The notes beneath the pieces were generated by a model. That model saw nothing but the letters and a program-made list of their open reading frames with translations. It was not told the origin of the DNA and did not search any database. From UBA6107 sp034430175 (GTDB taxonomy: Bacteria; Chloroflexota; Anaerolineae; Anaerolineales; Anaerolineaceae), in assembly GCA_034430175.1 (NCBI GenBank), contig DAOUFI010000023.1, forward strand, positions 62,001 to 126,000: a stretch of DNA of 64,000 nucleotides, in the 5' to 3' direction. Made by a program: the position numbers and the translations under genes. Numbering within the stretch: the first letter of the stretch is position 1; each line of letters begins with the position of its first letter. This document shows positions 1-8,226 of the stretch, piece by piece.

Positions 1-747
1 GGGAACGATGATCTCTCAGCACTGGTCAATCATTTTAATGATATGACAGAGGCACTTGAGAAAAATGACATCGAACGGCGCCAATTACTGGCGGATATTG
101 CGCATGAGCTGCGAACTCCGCTGGCAGTGCTGCGCGGACGTCTTGAGGGAATCGTGGATGGTATTTACCCGATCAATGATGTCAGCATCGCGCCGGCTCT
201 GGAGGAAACCTATCTCCTGGAACGGCTGGTGGAAGACCTTCGGTTGCTCACCCTGGCAGAAACGCGTAAACTGCATTTCGAGTTAAGGGAATTGGATATT
301 ACCCGTTTGATCGAAAAAGTGGTCAATGTATTTGAGCCACAGGCTGCGGAAAAACAGATCAACCTGAAATCCGAGTTTTCAGGAGATCTGCCAAAAACCT
401 GGGCAGATCCACAGCGGGTGGAACAAATCATTGGTAACATTATCGATAACGCGCTGAATTACTCGCGCGAGAATTCCACCATTCGGATCATCACTGAGCC
501 TTTTGTCAAAGGTGTTCGTGTTTCAGTGATCGACCAGGGGAATGGCGTGCCAAATGAGGAAGTCGACAAGATCTTTGACCGTTTTTATCGTAGTGAGAAG
601 AGCCGCGCAAGGGCTTCGGGTGGCGCTGGATTGGGATTGGCAATTGTCAAGCAACTGGTAGAGGGTCAGGGCGGATCCGTGGGCGCTGAAAACCACCCGG
701 ACGGAGGCCTCTGTGTCTGGTTTACCCTGCCAGAAAAGCCTGAGTGA
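1..747 (+). CDS. Sensor histidine kinase, C-terminal part (5' end outside window)
   Basis: The frame is open from base 1, so the N-terminal sensor region lies upstream of the window. The visible 248 residues begin in what looks like the end of a HAMP linker, followed by a HisKA dimerisation domain with the phospho-acceptor His in AHELRTP (residue 35 of the fragment). A HATPase_c domain follows with N box (NIIDNALNYS), G1 box (DQGNGVPNE), F box (FDRFYRSEKSR) and G2 box (GGAGLGLAIVK). All catalytic boxes are intact, so the kinase is probably functional. It would autophosphorylate and pass phosphate to a response regulator, which is expected upstream but not visible. The input signal cannot be told from this part. 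Confidence 0.93.
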   Translation, partial: GNDDLSALVNHFNDMTEALEKNDIERRQLLADIAHELRTPLAVLRGRLEGIVDGIYPINDVSIAPALEETYLLERLVEDLRLLTLAETRKLHFELRELDITRLIEKVVNVFEPQAAEKQINLKSEFSGDLPKTWADPQRVEQIIGNIIDNALNYSRENSTIRIITEPFVKGVRVSVIDQGNGVPNEEVDKIFDRFYRSEKSRARASGGAGLGLAIVKQLVEGQGGSVGAENHPDGGLCVWFTLPEKPE

Positions 748-761
748 TCTTCATGAACAAA

Positions 762-794
762 GAAATGGAACGGACACCCCGTTCCATTTCTTTT
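762..794 (+). terminator. Rho-independent terminator after histidine kinase
   Basis: A perfect 12-bp inverted repeat (GAAATGGAACGG paired with CCGTTCCATTTC, 5-nt loop) is followed directly by TTTT. It starts 15 nt after the kinase stop codon. Confidence 0.85.
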
Positions 795-817
795 GATAAA
801 TAATTTCCGTTTTTTAT

Positions 818-850
818 CTGACTGTCAGTAAGCGCATTTGTCGATATAAT
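818..850 (+). promoter_or_regulatory. Putative promoter of MFS-kinase unit with small palindrome over -35
   Basis: CTGTCA (822-827), a 17-bp spacer and TATAAT (845-850) lie 35 bp before the MFS start codon. The -35 box is embedded in the palindrome CTGAC-T-GTCAG (818-828), a possible operator half. Read from sequence only. Confidence 0.5.
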
Positions 851-884
851 CTTCTTGTCCAAATCCAAAACGCGGAGCGTTGAC

Positions 885-2108
885 ATGGAAAAGAAAGAAT
901 TCAAGCTTTATCCGTACCGCTGGGTGATCCTGGCGGTATTCATGTTCATTAATCTGACGATTCAAATCCTCTGGATCAGCTACGCACCAATCGCAAGCGC
1001 TGCGGCTGATTATTACAGTACCACCCCTGAGGCGATCAATTTCCTCGCAATGACTTTCATGATCGCCTTTATCCCGCTGTCGATCCCCGTTTCCTGGGCG
1101 ATCGATAAATTTGGTTTTACCAAAACAGTTGGGCTTGGTGCCATCCTCATGAGCGTATTCGGTGTCCTGCGCGGAGCCACTGGCGATAATTACACCATAG
1201 TGCTCATCAGCACGATCGGTATCGCCGTCGCTCAACCTTTCCTGCTCAATGCCTGGACGACTGTGCCGGCCAAATGGTTCAATACCGAATTTCGTGCCAC
1301 GGCTGTGGGATTGATCACAATTTCCAACCTGATCGGCACTGCCATCGGTCAGGTGCTCACTCCGGTGCTTACCGACACGATGGGCATTTCCATTCCGAGG
1401 GTGCAGTTGATCTATGGCTGTGTCGCGGCTTTTTCTGGGTTGTTGTTTCTGATCTTTGCCCGCGAAAAACCCGCCACACCGCCCTGCCCTGCCGGTATGG
1501 AAGTTCGCTCGCTCATGTTGGACGGGCTGAAGAATGCCCTCAAGAACCGCATGTTCTGGTTCTATCTCATTGTTTCGTTCATCGGCATGGGTATCTTTAA
1601 TGGAGTGATGACCCTGGTGGAAATGATCATCAAACCACGCGGTTTTAGCTCGATTGACAACGGCCTCGTCGGCGCGTTGATGCTTGTTGGCGGGCTTGTC
1701 GGCGCCGTGGTCATCCCGCCGTTCTCCGACCGCACTCACAAGCGTAAACGCTACCTGCTGTTGGGGATGGCAGCCGCCATTCCCTTTATGTTTGGCTTGA
1801 CTTTTGCCACCACCCCCTGGCTGCTCTACATTTCCGCATTCGCGCTTGGATTTTTTATCACCAGTATGAGCCCGGTGGGGATGCAATACACGGCTGAGAT
1901 CACCTGGCCCACTCCCGAAGGCACCAGCAACGGGCTCATCCAGCTATTCGGGCAGGCTGCGGTTGTCTTTGTCTACCTCATGCAGGTGATGAAAGACAAG
2001 AACGGTACGTTGACCCCTGCCATGCTGCTTGCGGTTGGTTTGATGCTGGTCAGTGTGTTCCTTTTGACGCGTTTGAAGGATCCGGATGTTCTAAAGAAGG
2101 CGGAATAG
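885..2108 (+). CDS. MFS transporter (first of two related copies)
   Basis: This 407-residue integral membrane protein has about 12 hydrophobic segments and the layout of a major facilitator superfamily secondary transporter. The loop after the second helix contains WAIDKFGF, matching the MFS motif A region. It begins with the signature LYPYRW shared with the carrier at 4650-5903, and the two proteins align over their whole length with clear divergence. I choose ATG 885 because GGAG sits 7 nt upstream; a TTG at 855 would add ten residues without a ribosome site. The FGGY kinase starts one base after its stop, so import and phosphorylation of a sugar or polyol is a reasonable inference. The real substrate is unknown. 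Confidence 0.88.
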   Translation: MEKKEFKLYPYRWVILAVFMFINLTIQILWISYAPIASAAADYYSTTPEAINFLAMTFMIAFIPLSIPVSWAIDKFGFTKTVGLGAILMSVFGVLRGATGDNYTIVLISTIGIAVAQPFLLNAWTTVPAKWFNTEFRATAVGLITISNLIGTAIGQVLTPVLTDTMGISIPRVQLIYGCVAAFSGLLFLIFAREKPATPPCPAGMEVRSLMLDGLKNALKNRMFWFYLIVSFIGMGIFNGVMTLVEMIIKPRGFSSIDNGLVGALMLVGGLVGAVVIPPFSDRTHKRKRYLLLGMAAAIPFMFGLTFATTPWLLYISAFALGFFITSMSPVGMQYTAEITWPTPEGTSNGLIQLFGQAAVVFVYLMQVMKDKNGTLTPAMLLAVGLMLVSVFLLTRLKDPDVLKKAE

Positions 2109-2109
2109 T

Positions 2110-3684
2110 ATGAGTAGCGAACCCTGTTTCCTCGCGGTTGACCTGGGGACTTCCGGCTGCAAGACCGCGTTGGTCACTCTGAGCGGGCGTGTGCTGGGTT
2201 GGGAATTCATCGAGGTACCGATGCATATCCTACCAAACGGTGGCGCTGAACAGGACCCACGCGATTGGTGGAACGCTTTTCTGCTGACCTCGCGAAAGCT
2301 GATTGGCAAGGGATTGGTTGAGGTTGAATCCATTCAGGCAGTCTGCTGTTCCACCCAGGGGGAGGGCACCGTCGCGGTCGACCGAGACGGCAACGCCTTA
2401 ATGAATTGCGTACTGTGGATGGATATGCGTGGAGCCCGACACCTGAAGAAAATCACCGGCGGTGCCCCCGAGTTAGCGGGATACAACGCGGCTAAACTCA
2501 TGCGTTGGATCAACCTGACCGGCGGTGCGCCTTCGTTGACTGGCAAGGATCCTGCGGCGCACATGCTCTTCATCCGCGACGAGTATCCTGATATCTACGC
2601 GATGACATACAAGTTCCTGAACGTGCTCGATTACATGAACCTGTGTCTTACCGGTCGGTTCACCGCCACCCCCGATTCGATCCTCACTTCGTGGGTGACC
2701 GATAACCGTGATTCGCGCAACGTAAAGTACGCGCAGGTACTGCTGGCCAACTGCGGCATCGATCCCGATAAATTCCCCGAGATCATTCCATGCAATGCCA
2801 TTGTCGGTGAGTTGAAGGGCAGTGTCGCTGAAGCCATCGGACTGAAAGCCGGCGTCAAGGTGGTGGCTGGCGCTATCGATACCACTTCGGCGGCTATTGG
2901 CTCAGGGGCTGTCAAAGATTATGAGGGGCATCTCTATATCGGTACTTCCTCCTGGATGGCCACTCATGTACCGTTCAAGAAAACCGATCTCGCCAGTTCG
3001 CTGGCGTCCGTACCCTGTGCCATCCCTGGTAAATACCTGATGATCATCATGCAGACCACCGCGGGCGGCAACCTGAATTACCTGCGTGACAAGATCCTCT
3101 ATCACAAAGACGAATTACTGCAGGAAGAACACGTCCCCGACGTGTACCGCATCATGGATCGCATTGCCGAGCGTGTGCCAGCCGGCAGCCACGGCGTGAT
3201 CTACACTCCCTGGCTGTTCGGGGAGCGCTCGCCCATCGAAGACAAGAGTGTGCGCGCGTCGATCTTCAACCTCTCGCTCGAAAACTCGCGCGAAGACATC
3301 ATCCGCGCCGTGCTCGAAGGTGTGGCGCTCAATACCCGCTGGATGCTCAACCCGGCAGAGAAGTTTCTGGGACGCAAGATCGAGGCCCTCAACTTCGTCG
3401 GCGGCGGCGCCAAGTCGCGCGTTTGGTGCCAGATCTTCGCAGACGTGATGAACATAACCATCCGCCAGGTCAAGGATCCCATCGAGGTTAACGCCAAAGG
3501 CGCGGCCTTTATTGCTGCCGAAGCGCTGGGCTTGCTCAAGTTCGAGGAGTTGGAGAGCCGGGTGGAGTTTGAGAACATTTACACCCCCGATCCCAAGAAC
3601 CGCGCGATCTACGACAAGATATTTGGTGAATTTGTGCGATATTACAACCAGACCAAAGAAATTTACAAGCGTTTGAATGGGTAA
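2110..3684 (+). CDS. FGGY-family carbohydrate kinase (xylulokinase-like)
   Basis: The 524-residue protein has the actin-like FGGY fold: an N-terminal phosphate-binding segment (AVDLGTSGCKTAL, about residues 8-20) and a C-terminal adenosine-binding segment (NFVGGGAKSRVW, about 430-441). The central GAIDTTSAAIGSG stretch supplies the catalytic Asp region. Length fits the xylulokinase branch of the family, which transfers phosphate from ATP to pentuloses and related polyols. It is translationally coupled to the MFS carrier upstream (stop TAG at 2106-2108, start at 2110, AAGGCGGA as ribosome site). A convergent class II aldolase lies just downstream, as in pathways that phosphorylate a ketose and then cleave or epimerise it. 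The exact sugar cannot be assigned. Confidence 0.9.
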   Translation: MSSEPCFLAVDLGTSGCKTALVTLSGRVLGWEFIEVPMHILPNGGAEQDPRDWWNAFLLTSRKLIGKGLVEVESIQAVCCSTQGEGTVAVDRDGNALMNCVLWMDMRGARHLKKITGGAPELAGYNAAKLMRWINLTGGAPSLTGKDPAAHMLFIRDEYPDIYAMTYKFLNVLDYMNLCLTGRFTATPDSILTSWVTDNRDSRNVKYAQVLLANCGIDPDKFPEIIPCNAIVGELKGSVAEAIGLKAGVKVVAGAIDTTSAAIGSGAVKDYEGHLYIGTSSWMATHVPFKKTDLASSLASVPCAIPGKYLMIIMQTTAGGNLNYLRDKILYHKDELLQEEHVPDVYRIMDRIAERVPAGSHGVIYTPWLFGERSPIEDKSVRASIFNLSLENSREDIIRAVLEGVALNTRWMLNPAEKFLGRKIEALNFVGGGAKSRVWCQIFADVMNITIRQVKDPIEVNAKGAAFIAAEALGLLKFEELESRVEFENIYTPDPKNRAIYDKIFGEFVRYYNQTKEIYKRLNG

Positions 3685-3705
3685 ATATTGGCGTAGCTAA
3701 ATAAT

Positions 3706-3735
3706 TGTTGGGGCACGATATATCGTGCCCCAACA
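3706..3735. repeat. Perfect 30-bp palindrome, REP-like, possible bidirectional terminator
   Basis: TGTTGGGGCACGATA is followed without a loop by its exact reverse complement. It lies between the convergent kinase and aldolase genes. The GGGGCACG/CGTGCCCC core resembles the G-rich palindromes at 35842 and 60740. It may end transcription from both sides, but a T-run is weak (TTTTAA on the plus side after 6 nt), so a mobile REP-type element is equally likely. Confidence 0.7.
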
Positions 3736-3755
3736 GGTTTTAATTCAAGAACAAC

Positions 3756-4433
3756 TTATTGGATCCGGTTCAGATCTTCGGTTTTCTTCTCATCCTTACG
3801 TAGCATGGCGAACGCCAGTTCGCGGAACACATCCGGCACCTTCGTTACCTTCTTTTCTGTGCACAGTGCCAGGATGTAGGTAATGGCGCATTTTTCCAGC
3901 AACTGGACATTGAAGATGGTGCGGTCAGGGTCGGGGCCGAGCAACAGCGCGCCGTGGTTTTGCATGATGTAGGCGTTGGCTTTATTGCTCAGGCGTTTGG
4001 CTACACTGTTCTTCAGGAACGGCGTACCTGAGGGGGCGTAATCGACGATCTCAACCGAGCGTCCCAGGAAACGGACCTGCTCGTCGTAGAGCGCGGGGAT
4101 GGGTGTGTGGGTGAGCGCCAGCGCGCTGGCGTAGACCTGGTGGGTGTGGATGACGCAATTCGTGTCCGCTCGTTTTTCATAGATGGCCGCGTGCATACCG
4201 CTTTCCACGGAGGGCTTGAAGTTACTCTCGATCACTGTCATATCCCAGCCAAGGACGCATATATCATCAGGAGTCATTTTAGTGTAATCATAATTGCTGC
4301 GGGTGATGGCGAACGCTTTTTGCCCCTGCACGCGCACCGACACGTTGCCGCCGGTCCCCATCAAAATGCCCTTGGCGATCAGTTTCTTGCAAATTTCAAC
4401 AACGGTTTCTTTGGCTTGCTGGATCTCATTCAT
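3756..4433 (-). CDS. Class II aldolase/adducin family protein
   Basis: The 225-residue length is typical of the class II aldolase / L-ribulose-5-phosphate 4-epimerase / L-fuculose-phosphate aldolase family. Family marks are the early GTGGNVSVR turn that binds phosphate, the zinc-binding pair in VIHTHQVYASAL, and a later metal His in MQNHGALLLG. These cytosolic Zn enzymes cleave or epimerise phosphorylated sugars by retro-aldol chemistry. The neighbouring FGGY kinase and two MFS carriers on the other strand suggest one catabolic route for a deoxy sugar or pentulose. The start ATG 4433 follows a reverse-strand AGGTG-type site. Aldolase versus epimerase cannot be decided from sequence alone. Confidence 0.88.
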   Translation of the reverse strand: MNEIQQAKETVVEICKKLIAKGILMGTGGNVSVRVQGQKAFAITRSNYDYTKMTPDDICVLGWDMTVIESNFKPSVESGMHAAIYEKRADTNCVIHTHQVYASALALTHTPIPALYDEQVRFLGRSVEIVDYAPSGTPFLKNSVAKRLSNKANAYIMQNHGALLLGPDPDRTIFNVQLLEKCAITYILALCTEKKVTKVPDVFRELAFAMLRKDEKKTEDLNRIQ

Positions 4434-4474
4434 GGGTTCACCTGTTGTTATTTAATATTTACATTTCAGATTAT

Positions 4475-4508
4475 AGTCCAGCCATACCCGCGCGCGCGTC
4501 TCTGGACT
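4475..4508. other. Short inverted repeat with alternating CG tract in intergenic region
   Basis: In the 216-bp divergent gap between the aldolase and the second MFS gene, AGTCCAG (4475-4481) pairs with CTGGACT (4502-4508). The loop contains an uninterrupted CGCGCGCGCG-type tract. It could be an operator-like or structural element; nothing more can be said. Confidence 0.35.
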
Positions 4509-4649
4509 GCGGAAGTTAAATAAATTCCGCGAATTGTACCTTTTAACATATCAGCGGTTACTGTGTTGCAACTTTCCATAACCACGGGGGTTAGTAATTA
4601 GCGAGTGGTAAAATCACTCAGATCCCTTTTTACCAAGAAAGAGCCTGTC

Positions 4650-5903
4650 ATGCCAAAAGAACAAGAGTATCGTCTTTATCCATACCGTTGGGTTGCGCTG
4701 GCTGTCTTTATGTTTGTCAACCTGATGGTGCAATTATTATGGGTTTCGTATTCTCCAATCACCAAACAGGCAGCCGAATTCTACGGTGTGACCGATAACA
4801 AGATCGGACATCTGGCTATGTCGTTCATGGTTGTCTATGTCATCCTTTCCATCCCCATTTCGTGGGCAATCGATAGATTTGGCTTCCGCAAGGCGGTGGG
4901 TTTTGGAGCTTTGCTGATGGGTGTATTTGGTTTGTTGCGTGGATTCGCTGGCCCCAATTACACGCTGGTGATGCTGTGCTCGATTGGTATTGGTATCGGT
5001 CAGCCCTTCCTCATGAACTCGTGGACGACGCTTCCAGCACGTTGGTTCGAGAAAGGATTCCGCGCCACCGCTGTGGGTCTGGTGACACTTTCGGGACTGA
5101 TCGGTATTGCCCTGGGCATGGTCATCACCCCGGCTCTTGAAGCTACCATCCGTATCGATATCATCCAGATGGCTTACGGTGCCGTGGCTCTGTTCTCTGC
5201 CTTTGTGTTCATTATTTTAGCGCGGGATAATCCCCCCACGCCACCCAGCCGTGAGAGCGCCGACGACCGCGCGCTCGTGCTGGATGGCTTGAAAAGCGCC
5301 TTGAGTAATAAGATGTTCTGGCTGCTCGTCTTTATCCAATTCCTCGGTATGGCCATTTTCAACGGCCTCACCACCAGGATCGAACCGATCTTTCGCAACC
5401 GCGGTATTGACTCCACTCACGCCGGCGACCTCGGCGCCCTCATCCTGGTGGGTGGTATCATTGGCGCGATTGTATTGCCAGCCTTTTCCGATCAGTTGAG
5501 AAAACGGAAGATGTTCTTATTCATCGGTGTGGCATCCTCTATTCCATTTCTGATCGCATTAACCTTCATTCCATCATACCCGCTGTTGATGGTTTGCGCT
5601 TTCTTGATGGGCTTTTTTCTGGTCAGCGCCAGCCCCATCGCCATGCAGTTTGCCACGGAGATTACTTTTCCAACCCCGGAGGGCACTTCGAACGGCTTGA
5701 TGCAGTTATTCGGGCAAATCTCGGTGGTCTTCGTTTACATCATGGAAGTGATGCGTACTCCTGATGGCTCGTTCACGCCTTCTTTATTGCTGGCCGCGGT
5801 TTTATTGGTAATTTGCGTGGGAACAATCACTTTCCTGAAGGATCCAGATTTTTCGTCCAAAACGGTCGACGAGACGGTCATCCAATCCTCTGAAATCGCA
5901 TAA
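4650..5903 (+). CDS. MFS transporter (second of two related copies)
   Basis: The 417-residue, roughly 12-helix carrier is a paralogue of the one at 885-2108. Both open with LYPYRW, keep WAID-FGF in the loop after helix 2, and share the TPEGTSNGL(I/M)QLFGQ stretch in the late helices. Divergence is spread evenly, so this is an old duplication rather than an assembly artefact. I prefer ATG 4650 because it aligns with the start of the first copy; a GTG at 4605 would add fifteen residues. It is followed 14 bp later by an EamA transporter on the same strand. The tail after about residue 400 is hydrophilic. Substrate unknown; paired genes may import related sugars, acids or polyols. Confidence 0.87.
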   Translation: MPKEQEYRLYPYRWVALAVFMFVNLMVQLLWVSYSPITKQAAEFYGVTDNKIGHLAMSFMVVYVILSIPISWAIDRFGFRKAVGFGALLMGVFGLLRGFAGPNYTLVMLCSIGIGIGQPFLMNSWTTLPARWFEKGFRATAVGLVTLSGLIGIALGMVITPALEATIRIDIIQMAYGAVALFSAFVFIILARDNPPTPPSRESADDRALVLDGLKSALSNKMFWLLVFIQFLGMAIFNGLTTRIEPIFRNRGIDSTHAGDLGALILVGGIIGAIVLPAFSDQLRKRKMFLFIGVASSIPFLIALTFIPSYPLLMVCAFLMGFFLVSASPIAMQFATEITFPTPEGTSNGLMQLFGQISVVFVYIMEVMRTPDGSFTPSLLLAAVLLVICVGTITFLKDPDFSSKTVDETVIQSSEIA

Positions 5904-5917
5904 CGATTGAGGTAAAA

Positions 5918-6784
5918 ATGGGTTGGCTCTTACTTGTTTCACTTGCATGGGCATTTTCATTCGGGTTGATCAAGACCAATCTGACCGCGATTGACTCCAA
6001 CTTTGTCTCCTTCGCGCGTATGGCTTTTGCCTTGCTGGTATTCCTGCCTTTCGTGAAATTCAAGAGAATTGGCTCCAGGTTAGGCTGGAAACTGGCTCTG
6101 GCAGGAATGGTCGAATTTGGCATTATGTACATTGCCTATATTGCAGCTTTTCGGTATCTGAAAGCATATGAAGTGGCGCTTTTCACTGTTTTCACACCCA
6201 TCTATGTGGCGTTGATCGACGATGCCATCGAAAAGAAATTTAACGCGCTTTATCTCGTCACCGCCGCGTTGGCCGTGGTGGGCACATGGGTGGTGAAGTC
6301 GGGGCAACCTCTTTCATCTTCGATCTGGCTTGGATTCCTGCTGGTGCAGGTCTCGAACTTGGCTTTCGCCTTTGGGCAGGTCTTTTACCGTAAGGTAATG
6401 GCCGGGACGACCGGTCTACGCGACCAGGATGTTTTTGGTGTGCTGTATCTTGGCGCAGCCGCGATCACTGCGCTGGCAACTCTTCTCTTTGTGCCAGTTA
6501 AGAACATTCAGGTAACCCCACCGCAGTTTTGGACACTAGTTTATCTCGGTGTGTTCGCCTCGGGTTTTTGTTTCTTCTTGTGGAACCTCGGCGCGCGCAA
6601 GGTGAATACCGGAGCGTTAGCGATCTTCAACGACCTGAAGGTACCGCTCTCGATCCTGGTATCCCTGGTGGTGTTTGGTGAACAGACCAACCTGGTCAAA
6701 CTCCTCATCGGCGGCAGCATCGTGGTCCTTTCACTGATATTGAATGAGCTATTGGCGAAGAGGAAAACCAGACTCGGCAATTAA
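5918..6784 (+). CDS. EamA/DMT-family transporter
   Basis: The 288-residue protein has ten predicted membrane helices made of two five-helix halves, the classic drug/metabolite transporter layout. The first helix WLLLVSLAWAFSFGLIK carries the usual start of an EamA domain, and the second half ends with LGARKVNTGALAIFNDLKVP and a short basic tail. Such inner-membrane proteins mostly export amino acids, nucleosides or toxic metabolites, but family membership does not give a substrate. It lies 14 bp after the second MFS gene and probably shares its transcript; GAGG lies about 8 nt before the ATG. It ends against a bidirectional terminator shared with pepT. Confidence 0.88.
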   Translation: MGWLLLVSLAWAFSFGLIKTNLTAIDSNFVSFARMAFALLVFLPFVKFKRIGSRLGWKLALAGMVEFGIMYIAYIAAFRYLKAYEVALFTVFTPIYVALIDDAIEKKFNALYLVTAALAVVGTWVVKSGQPLSSSIWLGFLLVQVSNLAFAFGQVFYRKVMAGTTGLRDQDVFGVLYLGAAAITALATLLFVPVKNIQVTPPQFWTLVYLGVFASGFCFFLWNLGARKVNTGALAIFNDLKVPLSILVSLVVFGEQTNLVKLLIGGSIVVLSLILNELLAKRKTRLGN

Positions 6785-6829
6785 GGAAAAACAGCTCCAG
6801 TATATGTCAAGAACAAATTCTTAAAAAAT

Positions 6830-6862
6830 GACACCCGGTTTCTAAACTAGAAATCGGGTGTC
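6830..6862. terminator. Bidirectional terminator between EamA gene and pepT
   Basis: ACACCCGGTTTCT (6831-6843) pairs with AGAAATCGGGTGT (6849-6861), with one wobble pair. On the minus strand the hairpin is followed by the run of T encoded by TTAAAAAA at 6821-6828. It sits between convergent genes. Confidence 0.75.
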
Positions 6863-6880
6863 TGCTAGGTACGTTTGATT

Positions 6881-8110
6881 CTAGTAGCGCTTAGCAGCTA
6901 CTTCGGCAATCTTCGCGATCATCTCCGCGCCTTTTTCCAGGGCGGAAGTTGGGATACATTCATATCGACCGTGGGCGAACATGCCGCCGGTGAACAGGTT
7001 GGGGCAGGGCAATCCCATGTATGAAAGGCGTGAGCCGTCTGTACCACCGCGCACGGGGATAGTGATTGGCTTAATGCCCAACTCAGCGAAGGCGGCCTGG
7101 GCCAGTTCAATGATGTGGAAGACCGGCTCGATCTTCTCGCGCATGTTGTAATACTGGTCCTTCATTTCCATCTCGAGGGTACCGGCACCGTAACGATCGT
7201 TGATCAGGTGGGCAGCCTTCTTCATCAGGGCTTTGCGCTTTTCGAAGATCTCCCGGCTGTGGTCGCGAATGATATAGATCATTTTGCAGGTTTCGATGTC
7301 GCCCTCGAAACTTAACAGGTGATAGAAACCTTCGTAGACAGCAGTATATTCAGGGCGTTCCTGTACAGGCAGAATGGCATCAAATTCGGTCGCCACATGG
7401 ATGGCATTAACCATCTTGTTCTTTGCCGACCCGGGATGGACACTCTTGCCGTGTATGGTGATACGGGCTTCAGCCGCGTTGAAGGTTTCGTACTCGAGCT
7501 CACCAATTTCACCGCCGTCGATAGTGTAGGCAAAATCGGCACCAAACTTCTTGACATCGAAGTGAGTCGCGCCTTCACCAACCTCTTCGTCGGGGGTGAA
7601 GCCAACTTTAATGGTGCCATGTTTGATTGAAGGATCGTTGATTAATTTTTCGAGCGCAGCCATGATCATGGCGATGCCGGCTTTGTCATCAGCGCCGAGC
7701 AGGGTGGTGCCGTCGCTGAAGATCATTTCCTCGCCGATATATTTTTTGAGTTCAGGGAATTCCTCGAGGGTCACGTGCATGTCCAGCTCCTTGTTTAGGA
7801 GCAGGTCCTTGCCATCGTATTTTTCAATGATCTGTGGATTGACGTTCGCTCCACTTACCTCGGGGCTCGTATCCATGTGGGCAATGAAGCCGATCACAGG
7901 TAACTTTTTGTCAGTGTTGGCAGGCAGGGTGGCCATTACATAGCAATTTTCATCCAGGCTGGCATCTTGCAGACCGAGCTCTTTTAATTCTTCGACCAAT
8001 ACCTTTGCCAAATCGAACTGTTTTTTTGTCGTCGGGACAGCTTGCGAGTTCATGTCTGACTGGGTGTCGATCTTTACGTATCTCAAAAAGCGTTCTTTTA
8101 CTGATGTCAT
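6881..8110 (-). CDS. pepT: Peptidase T (tripeptide aminopeptidase, M20B)
   Basis: The 409 residues match the standard length of peptidase T, a cytosolic dizinc enzyme that removes the N-terminal residue of tripeptides. Metal and catalytic motifs are present in order: AHMDTSPEVSG (first Zn His with the adjacent Asp), LLGADDKAG (bridging Asp), TPDEEVGEGA (catalytic Glu pair), a Zn Asp in YTIDGGEIG, and the final His in MFAHGRYECIP. The dimerisation domain lies around residues 205-320. It stands alone, divergent from the CarH-like regulator, with its own terminator. Nothing is missing or frameshifted. Confidence 0.95.
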   Translation of the reverse strand: MTSVKERFLRYVKIDTQSDMNSQAVPTTKKQFDLAKVLVEELKELGLQDASLDENCYVMATLPANTDKKLPVIGFIAHMDTSPEVSGANVNPQIIEKYDGKDLLLNKELDMHVTLEEFPELKKYIGEEMIFSDGTTLLGADDKAGIAMIMAALEKLINDPSIKHGTIKVGFTPDEEVGEGATHFDVKKFGADFAYTIDGGEIGELEYETFNAAEARITIHGKSVHPGSAKNKMVNAIHVATEFDAILPVQERPEYTAVYEGFYHLLSFEGDIETCKMIYIIRDHSREIFEKRKALMKKAAHLINDRYGAGTLEMEMKDQYYNMREKIEPVFHIIELAQAAFAELGIKPITIPVRGGTDGSRLSYMGLPCPNLFTGGMFAHGRYECIPTSALEKGAEMIAKIAEVAAKRY

Positions 8111-8169
8111 TGTGTTCCTCCGGTGCGATAATTATATTCCACCTTTCAAAATTATCATCTGATCCACCA

Positions 8170-8197
8170 TTGAATTAATTGTAAAAGGTTGTATAAT
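8170..8197 (+). promoter_or_regulatory. Promoter of CarH-like regulator
   Basis: TTGAAT (8170-8175), a 16-bp spacer and TATAAT (8192-8197) lie 29 bp before the start codon. The 15-nt stretch AAGGTTGTATAATCT around the -10 box (8185-8199) recurs exactly at 56435-56449 in front of yqeB. Confidence 0.65.
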
Positions 8198-8226
8198 CTT
8201 TTGAAAACTGTTCGCGGGTGGAATCT

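Noticed and set aside
825..1886. A 353-codon open frame on the minus strand opposite the first MFS gene
   Set aside because: Its product is rich in His, Gln and Arg with no hydrophobic core or family match, as expected for the mirror of a membrane protein gene. The plus-strand gene has a promoter, ribosome site and clear MFS features.
885..5903. The two MFS genes as an assembly duplication
   Set aside because: They differ throughout at protein level, have different neighbours and no long DNA identity.
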